The notes below the pieces were generated by a model. It ran no database searches. It was not told the DNA's origin and saw only the letters and a program-made list of their open reading frames with translations. A DNA stretch of 64,000 nucleotides, taken from assembly GCF_014062345.1 (NCBI RefSeq), contig NZ_JACGLS010000001.1:124001-188000 (forward strand), written 5' to 3'. Source of the DNA: Tenacibaculum pelagium (GTDB lineage Bacteria > Bacteroidota > Bacteroidia > Flavobacteriales > Flavobacteriaceae). Below, in pieces: positions 51,711 through 60,817 of this stretch (the first letter of the stretch is position 1; the number at the start of each line of letters is the position of its first letter). A program made the translations under genes and the position numbers.

Positions 51711-52751
51711 TTGAATCACGAAAAATACATACAACGCTGTTTACAACTTGCTAAAAACGGAATTGGAACCACAAGACCTAATCCATCTGTAGGTGCAGTT
51801 GTAGTTCATAATAATAAAATTATAGGAGAAGGTTATACATCTCCTTATGGAGGAAATCATGCTGAAGTAAACGCTATAAATTCTGTAACAAATACAGAAC
51901 TTTTAAAAGAAGCTACTATTTACGTTACGTTAGAACCGTGTTCACATTATGGAAAAACACCGCCTTGCGCTGATTTAATTGTAAAAAGTAAGATTCCTAA
52001 TGTTGTTATAGGATGTTTAGATACAAATAGTCTAGTAGCAGGTAAAGGAATCGAACGACTCGAAAATTCTGGTTGCAATGTAGTTGTTGGAATTTTAGAG
52101 AAAGAATGTAAAGAACATCACAAACGATTTTTTACAGTTCAAAATAAAAAACGCCCTTATATTATTTTAAAATGGGCAGAAACAACTAATGGATTTATAG
52201 CTCCGCTAACTAAAAATGCACAAAAACCTGTTTGGATTTCCAATCAATACTCACAACAGTTAGTGCATAAATGGAGAAGTGAAGAGCATGCTATCCTAGT
52301 TGGTACGAATACGGTTATTGCTGATAATCCATCATTAAATGTTCGTAGTTGGACAGGAAACAACCCTATTAGAATTGTTTTAGATAAAAATTTACGAATT
52401 CCTACAGATGTAAATGTTTTTGACAATAACGTAAAAACAATTGTTTTAACAGGTTCAAAAAACAAAATTGAACCCCAAGAAGATCTACTTTTTAAACAAA
52501 TAGATTTTTCTCCTAATCTAGCTGAGCAAGTTTGTACTGTTCTTCAAGAAGAAAATATTCAATCAATAATTATAGAAGGAGGTGCTAAAACTTTACAAAC
52601 TTTTATTGATGCTAATTTATGGGATGAGGCTAGAGTTTTTACTGGTCTAAATGAATTTAAGAGTGGGGTAGAAGCACCTGTTTTAAAAGGAAAATTAAAA
52701 AAAGAAGAAAGCATCGGAAGCGATGTATTAAAGATATATATAAATGATTAA
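51711..52751 (+). CDS. ribD: Riboflavin biosynthesis deaminase/reductase
   Basis: A 346-residue bifunctional enzyme of riboflavin synthesis. The deaminase domain has the zinc site His50-Ala-Glu52 (HAEVNAI), Cys77 and Cys86 (EPCSHYGKTPPC). The reductase domain begins near 148 (RPYIILKWAETTNG) and has HAILVGTNTVIADNPSL and IIIEGGAKTLQTF. The start is a TTG: the conserved N-terminus NHEKYIQRCLQLAKNG follows directly and no in-frame ATG lies upstream. It overlaps the HAD gene by 8 bases. Confidence 0.94.
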   Translation: MNHEKYIQRCLQLAKNGIGTTRPNPSVGAVVVHNNKIIGEGYTSPYGGNHAEVNAINSVTNTELLKEATIYVTLEPCSHYGKTPPCADLIVKSKIPNVVIGCLDTNSLVAGKGIERLENSGCNVVVGILEKECKEHHKRFFTVQNKKRPYIILKWAETTNGFIAPLTKNAQKPVWISNQYSQQLVHKWRSEEHAILVGTNTVIADNPSLNVRSWTGNNPIRIVLDKNLRIPTDVNVFDNNVKTIVLTGSKNKIEPQEDLLFKQIDFSPNLAEQVCTVLQEENIQSIIIEGGAKTLQTFIDANLWDEARVFTGLNEFKSGVEAPVLKGKLKKEESIGSDVLKIYIND

Positions 52752-53355
52752 AAATATCATTTTTGATTTTGGTGATATATTCATCAATTTAGATAAAGAA
52801 GCTACTTATAAAGAGTTAGCAAAATTAGGAGTTACTGAGATTACTGATGAAATGTTACAACAATATTATCAGTATGAGATGGGACTTATTTCAACTGAAG
52901 AGTTTATCAACTTTTTTTATGAAAAATTTTCAATCCCTAAGAAAGATTTAGTTTTTGCTTGGAATGCGATTTTATTAGATTTCCCTAAGCATAGATTAGC
53001 CTTTTTAAAGAAGTTAGTAGTCACTAATAAATACCGCATTTTCTTATTAAGTAATACAAACGACTTACATATTTCTTGGATCCAAAACGATTGGGGAATG
53101 AAATTATACAATGAGTTTAAAAACTGTTTCGAACAATTTTATTTGTCTCACGAAATCAATTTTAGAAAACCAAATGCTAATATTTATGAGTTTGTTTTAA
53201 ATGAAAATAAATTAGAAGCTTCGGAAACTATTTTTATTGATGACACTAAAGAAAATACAGATGCAGCTAAAGAATTAGGAATGCATGTTTGGCACTTAAT
53301 CCCTGGAGATGATGATGTAGTTGATTTATTAAAAAGAAAAGAGTTTATAGCGTGA
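52744..53355 (+). CDS. HAD-family hydrolase, YihX-like
   Basis: A 203-residue HAD phosphatase. Motif I reads FDFGDIFIN with the nucleophile Asp at residue 8, motif II is LLSNTND, a lysine lies in RKPNANIY, and motif IV is FIDDTKENTDAA. The helical cap is of C1 type. YihX dephosphorylates glucose-1-phosphate; the substrate here is open, and an FMN-precursor phosphatase role is conceivable given ribD upstream. Confidence 0.88.
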   Translation: MIKNIIFDFGDIFINLDKEATYKELAKLGVTEITDEMLQQYYQYEMGLISTEEFINFFYEKFSIPKKDLVFAWNAILLDFPKHRLAFLKKLVVTNKYRIFLLSNTNDLHISWIQNDWGMKLYNEFKNCFEQFYLSHEINFRKPNANIYEFVLNENKLEASETIFIDDTKENTDAAKELGMHVWHLIPGDDDVVDLLKRKEFIA

Positions 53356-54215
53356 TTTATTTAGTTTTAAGTATTCTAATTTCGAGTTTATTATTTGTTA
53401 TTTTCAAACTCTTTGATGTTTTTAAAATCAATACGCTTCAAGCCATTGTTGTTAACTACGCAATTGCTTTATCGTTTGGATTGTTTACATCAAGTACACC
53501 TTTATCTATTTCAGAAATTACACAACAACCTTGGTTTACCGGTGCTTTCTGTTTAGGTTTCTTATTCATATCGGTATTTAATGTGATGGGGATAACCGCA
53601 CAAAGAAACGGATTGTCAGTAGCGTCAGTTGCAGGTAAAATGTCTGTAGTAATTCCAATTATTGTTGGAATATTTGTTTATAAAGAGAGTGTTGGTTTAG
53701 TAAAAATTATTGGAATCTTAATGGCTTTGATTGCTGTTTATTTATCATCAGCAAAAAGCGATACCTCTCCTGTAAAATTTAAAAACCTACTATTTCCTTT
53801 ATTACTTTTCGTAGGCTCAGGTTGTATTGATGCTGGATTAAAATATGTAGAATCTACTTATGTTTCAGACGGAGCTGTACCAATGTTTTTAGCCACTATT
53901 TTTGGTTGTGCATTTATATTAGGAACTTTTGTTGTAATCACTCAAATGATTAATGGTAAATTTAAGTTTCATTGGAAAAATTTAGTAGGAGGAATTGCTT
54001 TAGGAATCCCTAATTATTATTCAATGGAATTTTTAATAAAAGCTTTACAAACAAAAGGTTTAGAAAGTTCAACATTATTTACCATTAATAATGTATCTAT
54101 TGTAATATTAACCACAGTTTTTGCATTGGCTTTCTTTAAAGAAAAGCTGATTAAGAAAAATTGGATTGGTATTGGGTTGGCAGTAATTAGTATTTTATTA
54201 GTAGCTTCGGCATAA
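53352..54215 (+). CDS. EamA/DMT-family membrane protein
   Basis: A 287-residue membrane protein with about ten hydrophobic helices in two EamA repeats. The start is GTG at 53352, overlapping the HAD stop as GTGA; no ATG fits. Helix ends carry the family patterns VFKINTLQAIVVNYA and VYKESVGLVKIIGI. Substrate unknown. It is coupled to the HAD gene and to yigZ. Confidence 0.83.
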   Translation: MIYLVLSILISSLLFVIFKLFDVFKINTLQAIVVNYAIALSFGLFTSSTPLSISEITQQPWFTGAFCLGFLFISVFNVMGITAQRNGLSVASVAGKMSVVIPIIVGIFVYKESVGLVKIIGILMALIAVYLSSAKSDTSPVKFKNLLFPLLLFVGSGCIDAGLKYVESTYVSDGAVPMFLATIFGCAFILGTFVVITQMINGKFKFHWKNLVGGIALGIPNYYSMEFLIKALQTKGLESSTLFTINNVSIVILTTVFALAFFKEKLIKKNWIGIGLAVISILLVASA

Positions 54216-54829
54216 TGAGCGAGATTAAAGACACTTATAAAACAATTGATGTTCCTTCAGAAGAAACATTATTTAAAGACCGTAATAGTAAATTTTTCGG
54301 ATATGCTTTTCCTGTTTTTAATGAGAGAGATGTAAAAGAAGCTATTGAAGGCTTAAAAAAGAAGCATCATACTGCACGTCATTTCTGCTATGCATGGCAA
54401 TTTGGCACAGAGACTATTCGATTTAGAGCTAATGACGATGGTGAACCAAGTAACTCTGCTGGAATGCCAATTTATGGTCAAATACAAGCTTTTGATGTGA
54501 CTAATATTTTAATCGTATCTGTTCGTTATTTTGGAGGAACTAAACTAGGAGTAGGGGGATTAATTAATGCATATCGAAATTCAGCACAACTCGCTTTAGA
54601 AGCTTCAGAAATTATTGAAAAAACGATTGATATTCGATATAAACTTTCTTTTGGATACGATATGATGAATAAAGTACAACGTATTGTAAAAGAGCGAAAC
54701 CTTAATATTATTGGTCAAAAATTAGAAATGGATTGTGAATACACGATTTCAGTTCGTAAAAAAGAAGCGCAAATGATTTTCGATATTTTTGATAATCTAT
54801 TTAAAGTTGAGATTATAGAAATCGTATAG
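54215..54829 (+). CDS. YigZ/IMPACT-family protein
   Basis: A 204-residue protein with the UPF0029 IMPACT domain: DRNSKFFGYAFPV, HTARHFCYAWQ, RANDDGEPSNSAGMPI and SVRYFGGTKLGVGGLI. The C-terminal DUF1949 ferredoxin-like domain follows. In eukaryotes IMPACT binds GCN1; the bacterial role is unresolved. Overlaps the EamA stop by one base. Confidence 0.93.
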   Translation: MSEIKDTYKTIDVPSEETLFKDRNSKFFGYAFPVFNERDVKEAIEGLKKKHHTARHFCYAWQFGTETIRFRANDDGEPSNSAGMPIYGQIQAFDVTNILIVSVRYFGGTKLGVGGLINAYRNSAQLALEASEIIEKTIDIRYKLSFGYDMMNKVQRIVKERNLNIIGQKLEMDCEYTISVRKKEAQMIFDIFDNLFKVEIIEIV

Positions 54830-54917
54830 TAAGTTTAGTAAGCTCTTTAATATACTACACAAATGAAAATTTATATATTTATTGATTTTTAAAATGAGTT
54901 AAAAAAATATTATTATA

Positions 54918-55733
54918 ATGGTAAAGAAAAAGAATAATATTCAAACATGGATAGCAATAGTTTCAATTATAGTCCCGATTTTAGTTACATTTTTCATTAA
55001 ACTTATAGAAAATGAAAATAAAGAACTTAGTATTTATTTTAAGCAAACTGAAAAAGTTTTAATAAAAAAGACTACAATTAATAATAATATAGCATTATCC
55101 TATGATTCTATAAATGTTGAAAATATTTCTATAGCGGAAATTATAATTGAGAACTCTGGAAATACACCTTTAACTAAGTTAGATTTTGAAAAAGAGGGGT
55201 TTGAATTAATAGTAACGCCTAATGTAAAAAAAAATAAAAATAATACATTACCTTATTTGATGGATGTTACTTGCAGTGAAAATGCCAAGCAAAGAGGTTC
55301 TGAATTAAGTTTTTCAAGTAACGAAAAAAATGGAGTTATTGAATATCTGCCTTCTTTATTGAATAAAGGAGATAGAGTAATTCTTGAAGTTTACATTCCA
55401 TTAGACACAAAAATTAATTTAGATTATAATGGAAAAATAAAAGGAGGCATGATAAAATCTCCTATTTTGTATTCAGATATTAAAAAAACGTCAAAATTAG
55501 AAGACTTAATCACTTCAATTAATAACATCTTTTTATTTAAATATTTTACAGTAATCTTATTTGCTTTGCTTTTTAGTACTATGATTATAGGAGCAATATC
55601 TTTAGAATCACTATCTACAAATGATACGAATAAGTGGTCAGACATGAATATTCAATCAAAGTTTTTTATGATTCTTATGATTCTTTTTTCTCTTTTATTT
55701 CTAATACTATTAATTGCTTCTGTTATAATATAA
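54918..55733 (+). CDS. Membrane protein of unknown function
   Basis: A 271-residue protein with an N-terminal helix (about 11-28), an extracytoplasmic beta-rich domain of about 170 residues (IENSGNTPLTKLDFE suggests an Ig-like or CARDB-like strand), and two C-terminal helices (about 206-228 and 247-270). No family recognised. It is lower in GC than its neighbours and has a long A-rich upstream stretch, which points to an accessory gene. Confidence 0.65.
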   Translation: MVKKKNNIQTWIAIVSIIVPILVTFFIKLIENENKELSIYFKQTEKVLIKKTTINNNIALSYDSINVENISIAEIIIENSGNTPLTKLDFEKEGFELIVTPNVKKNKNNTLPYLMDVTCSENAKQRGSELSFSSNEKNGVIEYLPSLLNKGDRVILEVYIPLDTKINLDYNGKIKGGMIKSPILYSDIKKTSKLEDLITSINNIFLFKYFTVILFALLFSTMIIGAISLESLSTNDTNKWSDMNIQSKFFMILMILFSLLFLILLIASVII

Positions 55734-55806
55734 TTTTTTTAATTAAAATTATCTTGTCACCCATTTAAAAACCTAAACCTTTGTAGGTTATCTCAATAAA
55801 ACTTCG

Positions 55807-55814
55807 TAAATTTG
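55807..55814 (+). promoter_or_regulatory. Promoter -7 element of rpsA
   Basis: TAAATTTG, 122 bases before the start codon, giving rpsA a leader of about 115 bases, longer than most genes here. Confidence 0.6.
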
Positions 55815-55936
55815 CACGCCTTTTTACAAGAACAGATTTATAAAAGGTGTAAAACATATTTATATAAGTTTAATTTCTCTTGGCGTTAGTATTGTTAAAA
55901 ATCTGACTAACAAAAAGATACAAAGTAATTTTCAGG
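55815..55936 (+). promoter_or_regulatory. Structured leader of rpsA
   Basis: A 9-pair hairpin (55816-55824 with 55842-55850) has a loop whose CAGATTT (55833-55839) can pair with AAATCTG (55899-55905); GTTAGT (55885-55890) pairs with ACTAAC (55906-55911). There is no Shine-Dalgarno sequence. Such a leader could be bound by S1 itself, as known for E. coli rpsA. Confidence 0.4.
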
Positions 55937-57709
55937 ATGTCTGAAGAAACAAAAACAGTAGCTGCTGAGGCAGTGAACCCAGCAGAATTTTTAGCAACTT
56001 TTAACTGGCACAAATACGAAGAAGGTATTGATGAAGTTGATGAAGCTAAATTAAAAGAATTCGAACAAGCGTTAGAAGGAACAGTAGGTTTCGTAAACGA
56101 GCGTGATGTAATCGAAGGTAAAGTAACAAGAATTACTGATAGAGATGCAATTATCGATATCAATTCTAAGTCAGAAGGAGTTATTTCTTTAAACGAATTC
56201 CGTTACAACCCTAACTTAGCTGTTGGAGATACAGTAGAAGTATTAGTTGACAAAAGAGAAGATTCTTCTGGTCAATTAGTATTATCTCATAAAAAAGCTC
56301 GTGTAATTAAAGCATGGGATAGAGTAAATAACGCTCACGAAACTGGTGAAATCGTTAACGGTTTTGTTAAGTGTAGAACTCGTGGAGGTATGATCGTTGA
56401 TGTATTTGGTATTGAAGCTTTCTTACCAGGTTCTCAAATTGATGTGAAGCCTATTAGAGATTACGATCAGTATGTAGAAAAAACTATGGAGTTCAAAGTT
56501 GTTAAAATCAACCACGAATTTAAGAACGTAGTAGTTTCTCATAAAGCGTTAATCGAAGCTGATTTAGAAGATCAAAAGAAAGAAATCATCGGTCAATTAG
56601 AAAAAGGACAAGTATTAGAAGGTGTTGTTAAAAACATTACTTCTTATGGTGTCTTTGTTGATTTAGGTGGTGTTGACGGATTAGTACATATTACTGATTT
56701 ATCTTGGTCTCGTATCAACCACCCGAACGAGGTTGTTGAATTAGATCAAAAATTAAACGTTGTAATCTTAGACTTTGATGATAACAAGTCTAGAATCCAA
56801 TTAGGATTAAAACAATTATCTGCTCACCCTTGGGAAGCTTTAAACTCTGAATTAAAAGTTGGAGATAAAGTAAACGGTAAAGTAGTTGTTTTAGCTGATT
56901 ACGGTGCATTCGTAGAAGTTGAAGAAGGTGTTGAAGGATTAATTCACGTTTCTGAAATGTCTTGGTCTACACACTTACGTTCTGCAGGAGACTTCGTAAA
57001 AGTTGGAGATACAGTAGAAGCTCAAATCTTAACATTAGACCGCGAAGAGCGTAAGATGTCTTTAGGTATGAAGCAATTACACCCAGATCCATGGACTGAT
57101 ATTACTACTAAGTACCCTGTAGGTTCAACGCATACTGGTACTGTACGTAACTATACTAACTTCGGTGTATTCGTAGAATTAGAAGAAGGTATCGACGGAT
57201 TAGTTTATATCTCTGATTTATCTTGGACTAAGAAAATTAAGCACCCATCAGATTTCGTAACTGTTGGTGATAAATTAGAAGTTCAAGTATTAGAATTAGA
57301 TGTTGAAAACCGTAAGTTAAACTTAGGACATAAGCAAACTCAAGATAACCCTTGGGATGCTCACGAAGCTACGTATGCTATCGGATCAACTCACGAAGGT
57401 ACAATCAAAGAGAAAAATGATAAAGGTGCAACAGTAACTTTTGCTGATGGTATCGAAGCATTTGCTCCAACTCGTTTCTTAGAAAAAGAAGACGGATCTA
57501 AATTAGCTAAAGGTGATACTGTACAGTTCATCGTTACTGAATTTAGTAAAGAGTACCGTAGAATTGTTGTTTCTCATACTTCTATCTTTAAAGAAGAAGA
57601 AAAGAGAAATATCAAAGCTGCTGCTAAAAAAGCCAATGATGCTGAAAAAACTACATTAGGTGATATCGGTGGATTAGCTGAATTAAAGAAGAAAATGGAA
57701 GGGAAATAA
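55937..57709 (+). CDS. rpsA: Ribosomal protein bS1
   Basis: A 590-residue protein of six S1 RNA-binding repeats at roughly 50-115, 130-200, 217-287, 303-373, 388-460 and 475-545, after a short acidic N-terminal region. Repeats 3-6 have the strong YGVFVDLGGVDGLVH, YGAFVEVEEGVEGLIH and FGVFVELEEGIDGLVY cores that contact mRNA. bS1 helps load mRNAs onto the 30S subunit and may be especially important in a genome whose genes lack Shine-Dalgarno sites. It ends in a strong terminator. Confidence 0.96.
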   Translation: MSEETKTVAAEAVNPAEFLATFNWHKYEEGIDEVDEAKLKEFEQALEGTVGFVNERDVIEGKVTRITDRDAIIDINSKSEGVISLNEFRYNPNLAVGDTVEVLVDKREDSSGQLVLSHKKARVIKAWDRVNNAHETGEIVNGFVKCRTRGGMIVDVFGIEAFLPGSQIDVKPIRDYDQYVEKTMEFKVVKINHEFKNVVVSHKALIEADLEDQKKEIIGQLEKGQVLEGVVKNITSYGVFVDLGGVDGLVHITDLSWSRINHPNEVVELDQKLNVVILDFDDNKSRIQLGLKQLSAHPWEALNSELKVGDKVNGKVVVLADYGAFVEVEEGVEGLIHVSEMSWSTHLRSAGDFVKVGDTVEAQILTLDREERKMSLGMKQLHPDPWTDITTKYPVGSTHTGTVRNYTNFGVFVELEEGIDGLVYISDLSWTKKIKHPSDFVTVGDKLEVQVLELDVENRKLNLGHKQTQDNPWDAHEATYAIGSTHEGTIKEKNDKGATVTFADGIEAFAPTRFLEKEDGSKLAKGDTVQFIVTEFSKEYRRIVVSHTSIFKEEEKRNIKAAAKKANDAEKTTLGDIGGLAELKKKMEGK

Positions 57710-57732
57710 ATCTCTGATATTATAAACTTTAT

Positions 57733-57760
57733 AAAACCGCTACATATGTAGCGGTTTTTT
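57733..57760 (+). terminator. Terminator after rpsA
   Basis: A perfect 26-base palindrome with arm AAAACCGCTACAT, then T residues, 23 bases after the stop. Confidence 0.9.
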
Positions 57761-57830
57761 TATGCACTTAATTGTAACATTTGTTACAGTTAAAGCCTTC
57801 TAAGTTTTATCATATTTTCTTAAATACCGT

Positions 57831-57838
57831 TATATTTG
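57831..57838 (+). promoter_or_regulatory. Promoter -7 element of glmM
   Basis: TATATTTG, 19 bases before the ATG. Confidence 0.65.
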
Positions 57839-57857
57839 TGTTCAAATAAAAATTAAT

Positions 57858-59249
57858 ATGACACTTATCAAATCTATATCAGGAATCAGAGGTACAATCG
57901 GTGGAAACACTGGTGATAATTTAACTCCTATTGATGCTGTAAAATTCGCTTCTGCTTACGGAGCTTTTATAAAAAAGAGAAATCCAGATGCTAAAAAAAT
58001 CAAAGTAGTTTTAGGTAGAGATGCTCGTATATCGGGTAAAATGATAAGTAATTTAGTAGCAAATACTTTAGTTGGTTTAGGTATAGATGTAGTTGATTTA
58101 GGTTTATCTACCACACCAACAGTAGAAGTTGCTGTTCCGTTAGAAAAAGCTGAAGGAGGAATAATTTTAACCGCTTCGCACAATCCAAAACAATGGAATG
58201 CTTTAAAATTATTAAATGAAAAAGGAGAATTTTTAAATGGTGAAGATGGTGAAGAAATTTTAAAGCTAGCTGAAAGTGAAGATTTTTCTTTTGCTGAAGT
58301 TGACGATTTAGGTAAGTACAGAAAGAATAAAAAGTATTTAAAAAAGCATATTAAAGAAGTTTTAAAACTAGATTTAGTAGATGTAAAAGCTATTAAAAAA
58401 GCAAAGTTTAAGGTTGTTGTTGATGGAGTTAATTCTACAGGAGGAATCTTTATTCCTGCTTTGTTAAAAGAATTAGGCGTAAAATGTATTGAGTTATATT
58501 GTGAACCAAACGGAGAGTTTCCACACAACCCGGAACCTTTAAAAGAACACTTAACGGATATTTCTGAATTAGTCGTTAAGAAAAAAGCTGATTTAGGTAT
58601 TGTAGTTGATCCAGATGTTGATCGTTTAGCTTTAATTTCTGAAGACGGTTCTATGTTTGGAGAAGAATATACATTAGTTGCTTGTGCTGATTATGTTTTA
58701 GGAAGATTAGGTGGAGGAAATACAGTTTCTAACTTATCATCATCAAGAGCTTTACGCGATGTAACAGAAAAACATGGCGGAACCTATACTGCTTCTGCAG
58801 TAGGAGAGGTTAATGTTGTACAAATGATGAAAGATACTAATACTGTTATTGGTGGTGAAGGTAATGGGGGTATTATTTATCCAGAATCTCATTATGGACG
58901 CGACTCTTTAGTTGGTGTGGCTTTATTCTTATCGCATTTAGCTCATAAAAAAATGTCTTGTAAAGAACTAAGAGATTCTTATCCAAGCTATTTTATGAGT
59001 AAAAATAAAATCCAATTAACACCACAAATTGATGTTGATAAGATTTTAGAAACCATGGCTAATAAGTATAAAAACGAAGATGTTAATACGATTGATGGTG
59101 TTAAAATCGATTTTGAAAACGAGTGGGTACATTTACGTAAATCGAATACTGAGCCAATTATTAGAATTTATACAGAAAGTACAAGTCAAGAAGCTGCTGA
59201 TGCATTAGCTGTTAGAGTTATTGATGAAATAAAAGAAGTAATAAAATAA
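57858..59249 (+). CDS. glmM: Phosphoglucosamine mutase
   Basis: A 463-residue phosphohexomutase that converts glucosamine-6-phosphate to glucosamine-1-phosphate for peptidoglycan and lipopolysaccharide precursors. The phosphoserine is Ser107 in TASHNP, the metal loop is DPDVDRL, GGEGNGG binds the sugar and RKSNTEPIIRIY the phosphate. The sequence fits the Bacteroidota GlmM/ManB group, so phosphomannomutase activity is an alternative. Confidence 0.88.
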   Translation: MTLIKSISGIRGTIGGNTGDNLTPIDAVKFASAYGAFIKKRNPDAKKIKVVLGRDARISGKMISNLVANTLVGLGIDVVDLGLSTTPTVEVAVPLEKAEGGIILTASHNPKQWNALKLLNEKGEFLNGEDGEEILKLAESEDFSFAEVDDLGKYRKNKKYLKKHIKEVLKLDLVDVKAIKKAKFKVVVDGVNSTGGIFIPALLKELGVKCIELYCEPNGEFPHNPEPLKEHLTDISELVVKKKADLGIVVDPDVDRLALISEDGSMFGEEYTLVACADYVLGRLGGGNTVSNLSSSRALRDVTEKHGGTYTASAVGEVNVVQMMKDTNTVIGGEGNGGIIYPESHYGRDSLVGVALFLSHLAHKKMSCKELRDSYPSYFMSKNKIQLTPQIDVDKILETMANKYKNEDVNTIDGVKIDFENEWVHLRKSNTEPIIRIYTESTSQEAADALAVRVIDEIKEVIK

Positions 59250-59349
59250 TACTCTATTTAAACAAAAGATAGTATTTAGTTAATATTATAAATGTTTTAG
59301 AAAAGGTCATTTAAGAGCCTTAATTTTAAACCCCAATACGAATCAGATT

Positions 59350-60816
59350 ATGAATTTAGAACAGTTTTTTGATACTTTTAGAAAAAACATTGTAGGTATC
59401 AACCAGACTTATAAATCACCTTATGGTGAGCAAAAAATGATTTATTCTGATTGGACTGCTAGCGGTAGATTGTATAGACCTATCGAAGAGAGCTTATTAA
59501 ATAAATTTGGTCCATTTGTAGCCAATACACATACCGAAACTTCTACTTCAGGTGCTGCTATGACATTAGCATATCATGAAGCTAGAAATATTATTAAGAA
59601 CCATGTGAATGCATCAAAAGATGATGTTTTAATCACGGAAGGATCTGGTATGACAGGAGTTGTAAATAAGTTTCAACGTATTTTAGGTTTAAAAATTACG
59701 GAGAGTTTAAAAGATCATACCGAAGTTCCTGAGGAATTAAAGCCAATCGTTTTTGTATCTCATATGGAGCATCATTCAAACCAAACTTCTTGGATCGAAA
59801 CGATTGCTGATGTAGTAGTAGTTCCTTGTAACGATGCTGGTTTAGTATGTTTACATAAGTTTGAAGAAACGATTCAACAATATAAAGACCGACCTATAAA
59901 AATAGCTTCAATAGTTGCTGGATCGAATGTAACAGGTATTAAAACTGATTACCATAAAGTAGCTGCATTAATCCATAAATATGGCGGGCTTTGTTTCGTT
60001 GATTTTGCATGTTCTGCACCTTATGTAGATATTGATATGCATCCAGAAAAAGAAGATGAGTATCTAGATGCTATTTTCTTTTCTCCTCATAAATTCTTAG
60101 GAGGTCCTGGTAGTTCTGGCGTTTTAATTTTTAATAAAAAGTTATATAAAAACATGGTTCCTGATAACCCAGGAGGAGGCACAGTTAGTTATACTAACCC
60201 TTGGGGAGGTCATGATTATTTTGATGATGTAGAAACTCGTGAAGACGGTGGTACACCAGCTTTTTTACAAACGATAAAAATAGCATTGTGTATTCAGTTA
60301 AAAGATCAAATGGGAACTGATAACATGAAAAAACGTGAAGATGAAATTAATCCCTTACTTTTTGATTGTTTAGAAAATATTGATGGCGTTAAAATATTAG
60401 CACCAAATCATAAAGATAGATTGAGTATTTTTTCTTTCTATTTTGAAAAATACCATTTTAATTTAGTGGTTAAATTATTAAACGATCGTTTTGGTATTCA
60501 AACGCGTGGAGGTTGCTCATGTGCTGGTACTTATGGTCATTTTTTACTAAATGTAGATCAAGATACTTCTCACAAAATTAAAGATCAGATTTTAGAAGGT
60601 TGTAACACAGAAAAACCTGGTTGGGTTCGTTTATCGATTCACCCTACAATAACTAATGAAGAAGTAAAATTTATTTGTAATTCTTTAAAGACTCTTGCTA
60701 ACAATATAGAAGAATGGTCTAAAGATTATAAATATGATATGATTAAAAACGATTATATACATACTTCTGTTGAACCTGTTGAAAAGGAATTAGTAGCAGA
60801 TTGGTTTTCTTTATAA
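59350..60816 (+). CDS. Class V aminotransferase-fold PLP enzyme
   Basis: A 488-residue enzyme of the cysteine-desulfurase-like subfamily. The PLP lysine is Lys248 in FFSPHKFLGGPG, MEHHSNQTSW is the PLP-stacking histidine region, and RGGCSCAGTYGH near residue 392 has cysteines where desulfurases place the catalytic one. It is about 80 residues longer than IscS/SufS. It may be a desulfurase, selenocysteine lyase or an enzyme on another amino compound. An M14 peptidase gene follows after one base. Confidence 0.8.
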   Translation: MNLEQFFDTFRKNIVGINQTYKSPYGEQKMIYSDWTASGRLYRPIEESLLNKFGPFVANTHTETSTSGAAMTLAYHEARNIIKNHVNASKDDVLITEGSGMTGVVNKFQRILGLKITESLKDHTEVPEELKPIVFVSHMEHHSNQTSWIETIADVVVVPCNDAGLVCLHKFEETIQQYKDRPIKIASIVAGSNVTGIKTDYHKVAALIHKYGGLCFVDFACSAPYVDIDMHPEKEDEYLDAIFFSPHKFLGGPGSSGVLIFNKKLYKNMVPDNPGGGTVSYTNPWGGHDYFDDVETREDGGTPAFLQTIKIALCIQLKDQMGTDNMKKREDEINPLLFDCLENIDGVKILAPNHKDRLSIFSFYFEKYHFNLVVKLLNDRFGIQTRGGCSCAGTYGHFLLNVDQDTSHKIKDQILEGCNTEKPGWVRLSIHPTITNEEVKFICNSLKTLANNIEEWSKDYKYDMIKNDYIHTSVEPVEKELVADWFSL

Positions 60817-60817
60817 T

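Noticed and set aside
57956-58528. A 190-codon open frame antisense to glmM
   Set aside because: It lies wholly inside a strongly supported gene, has low-complexity Ser/Phe/Pro composition as expected from the opposite strand, and no promoter or conserved motif.
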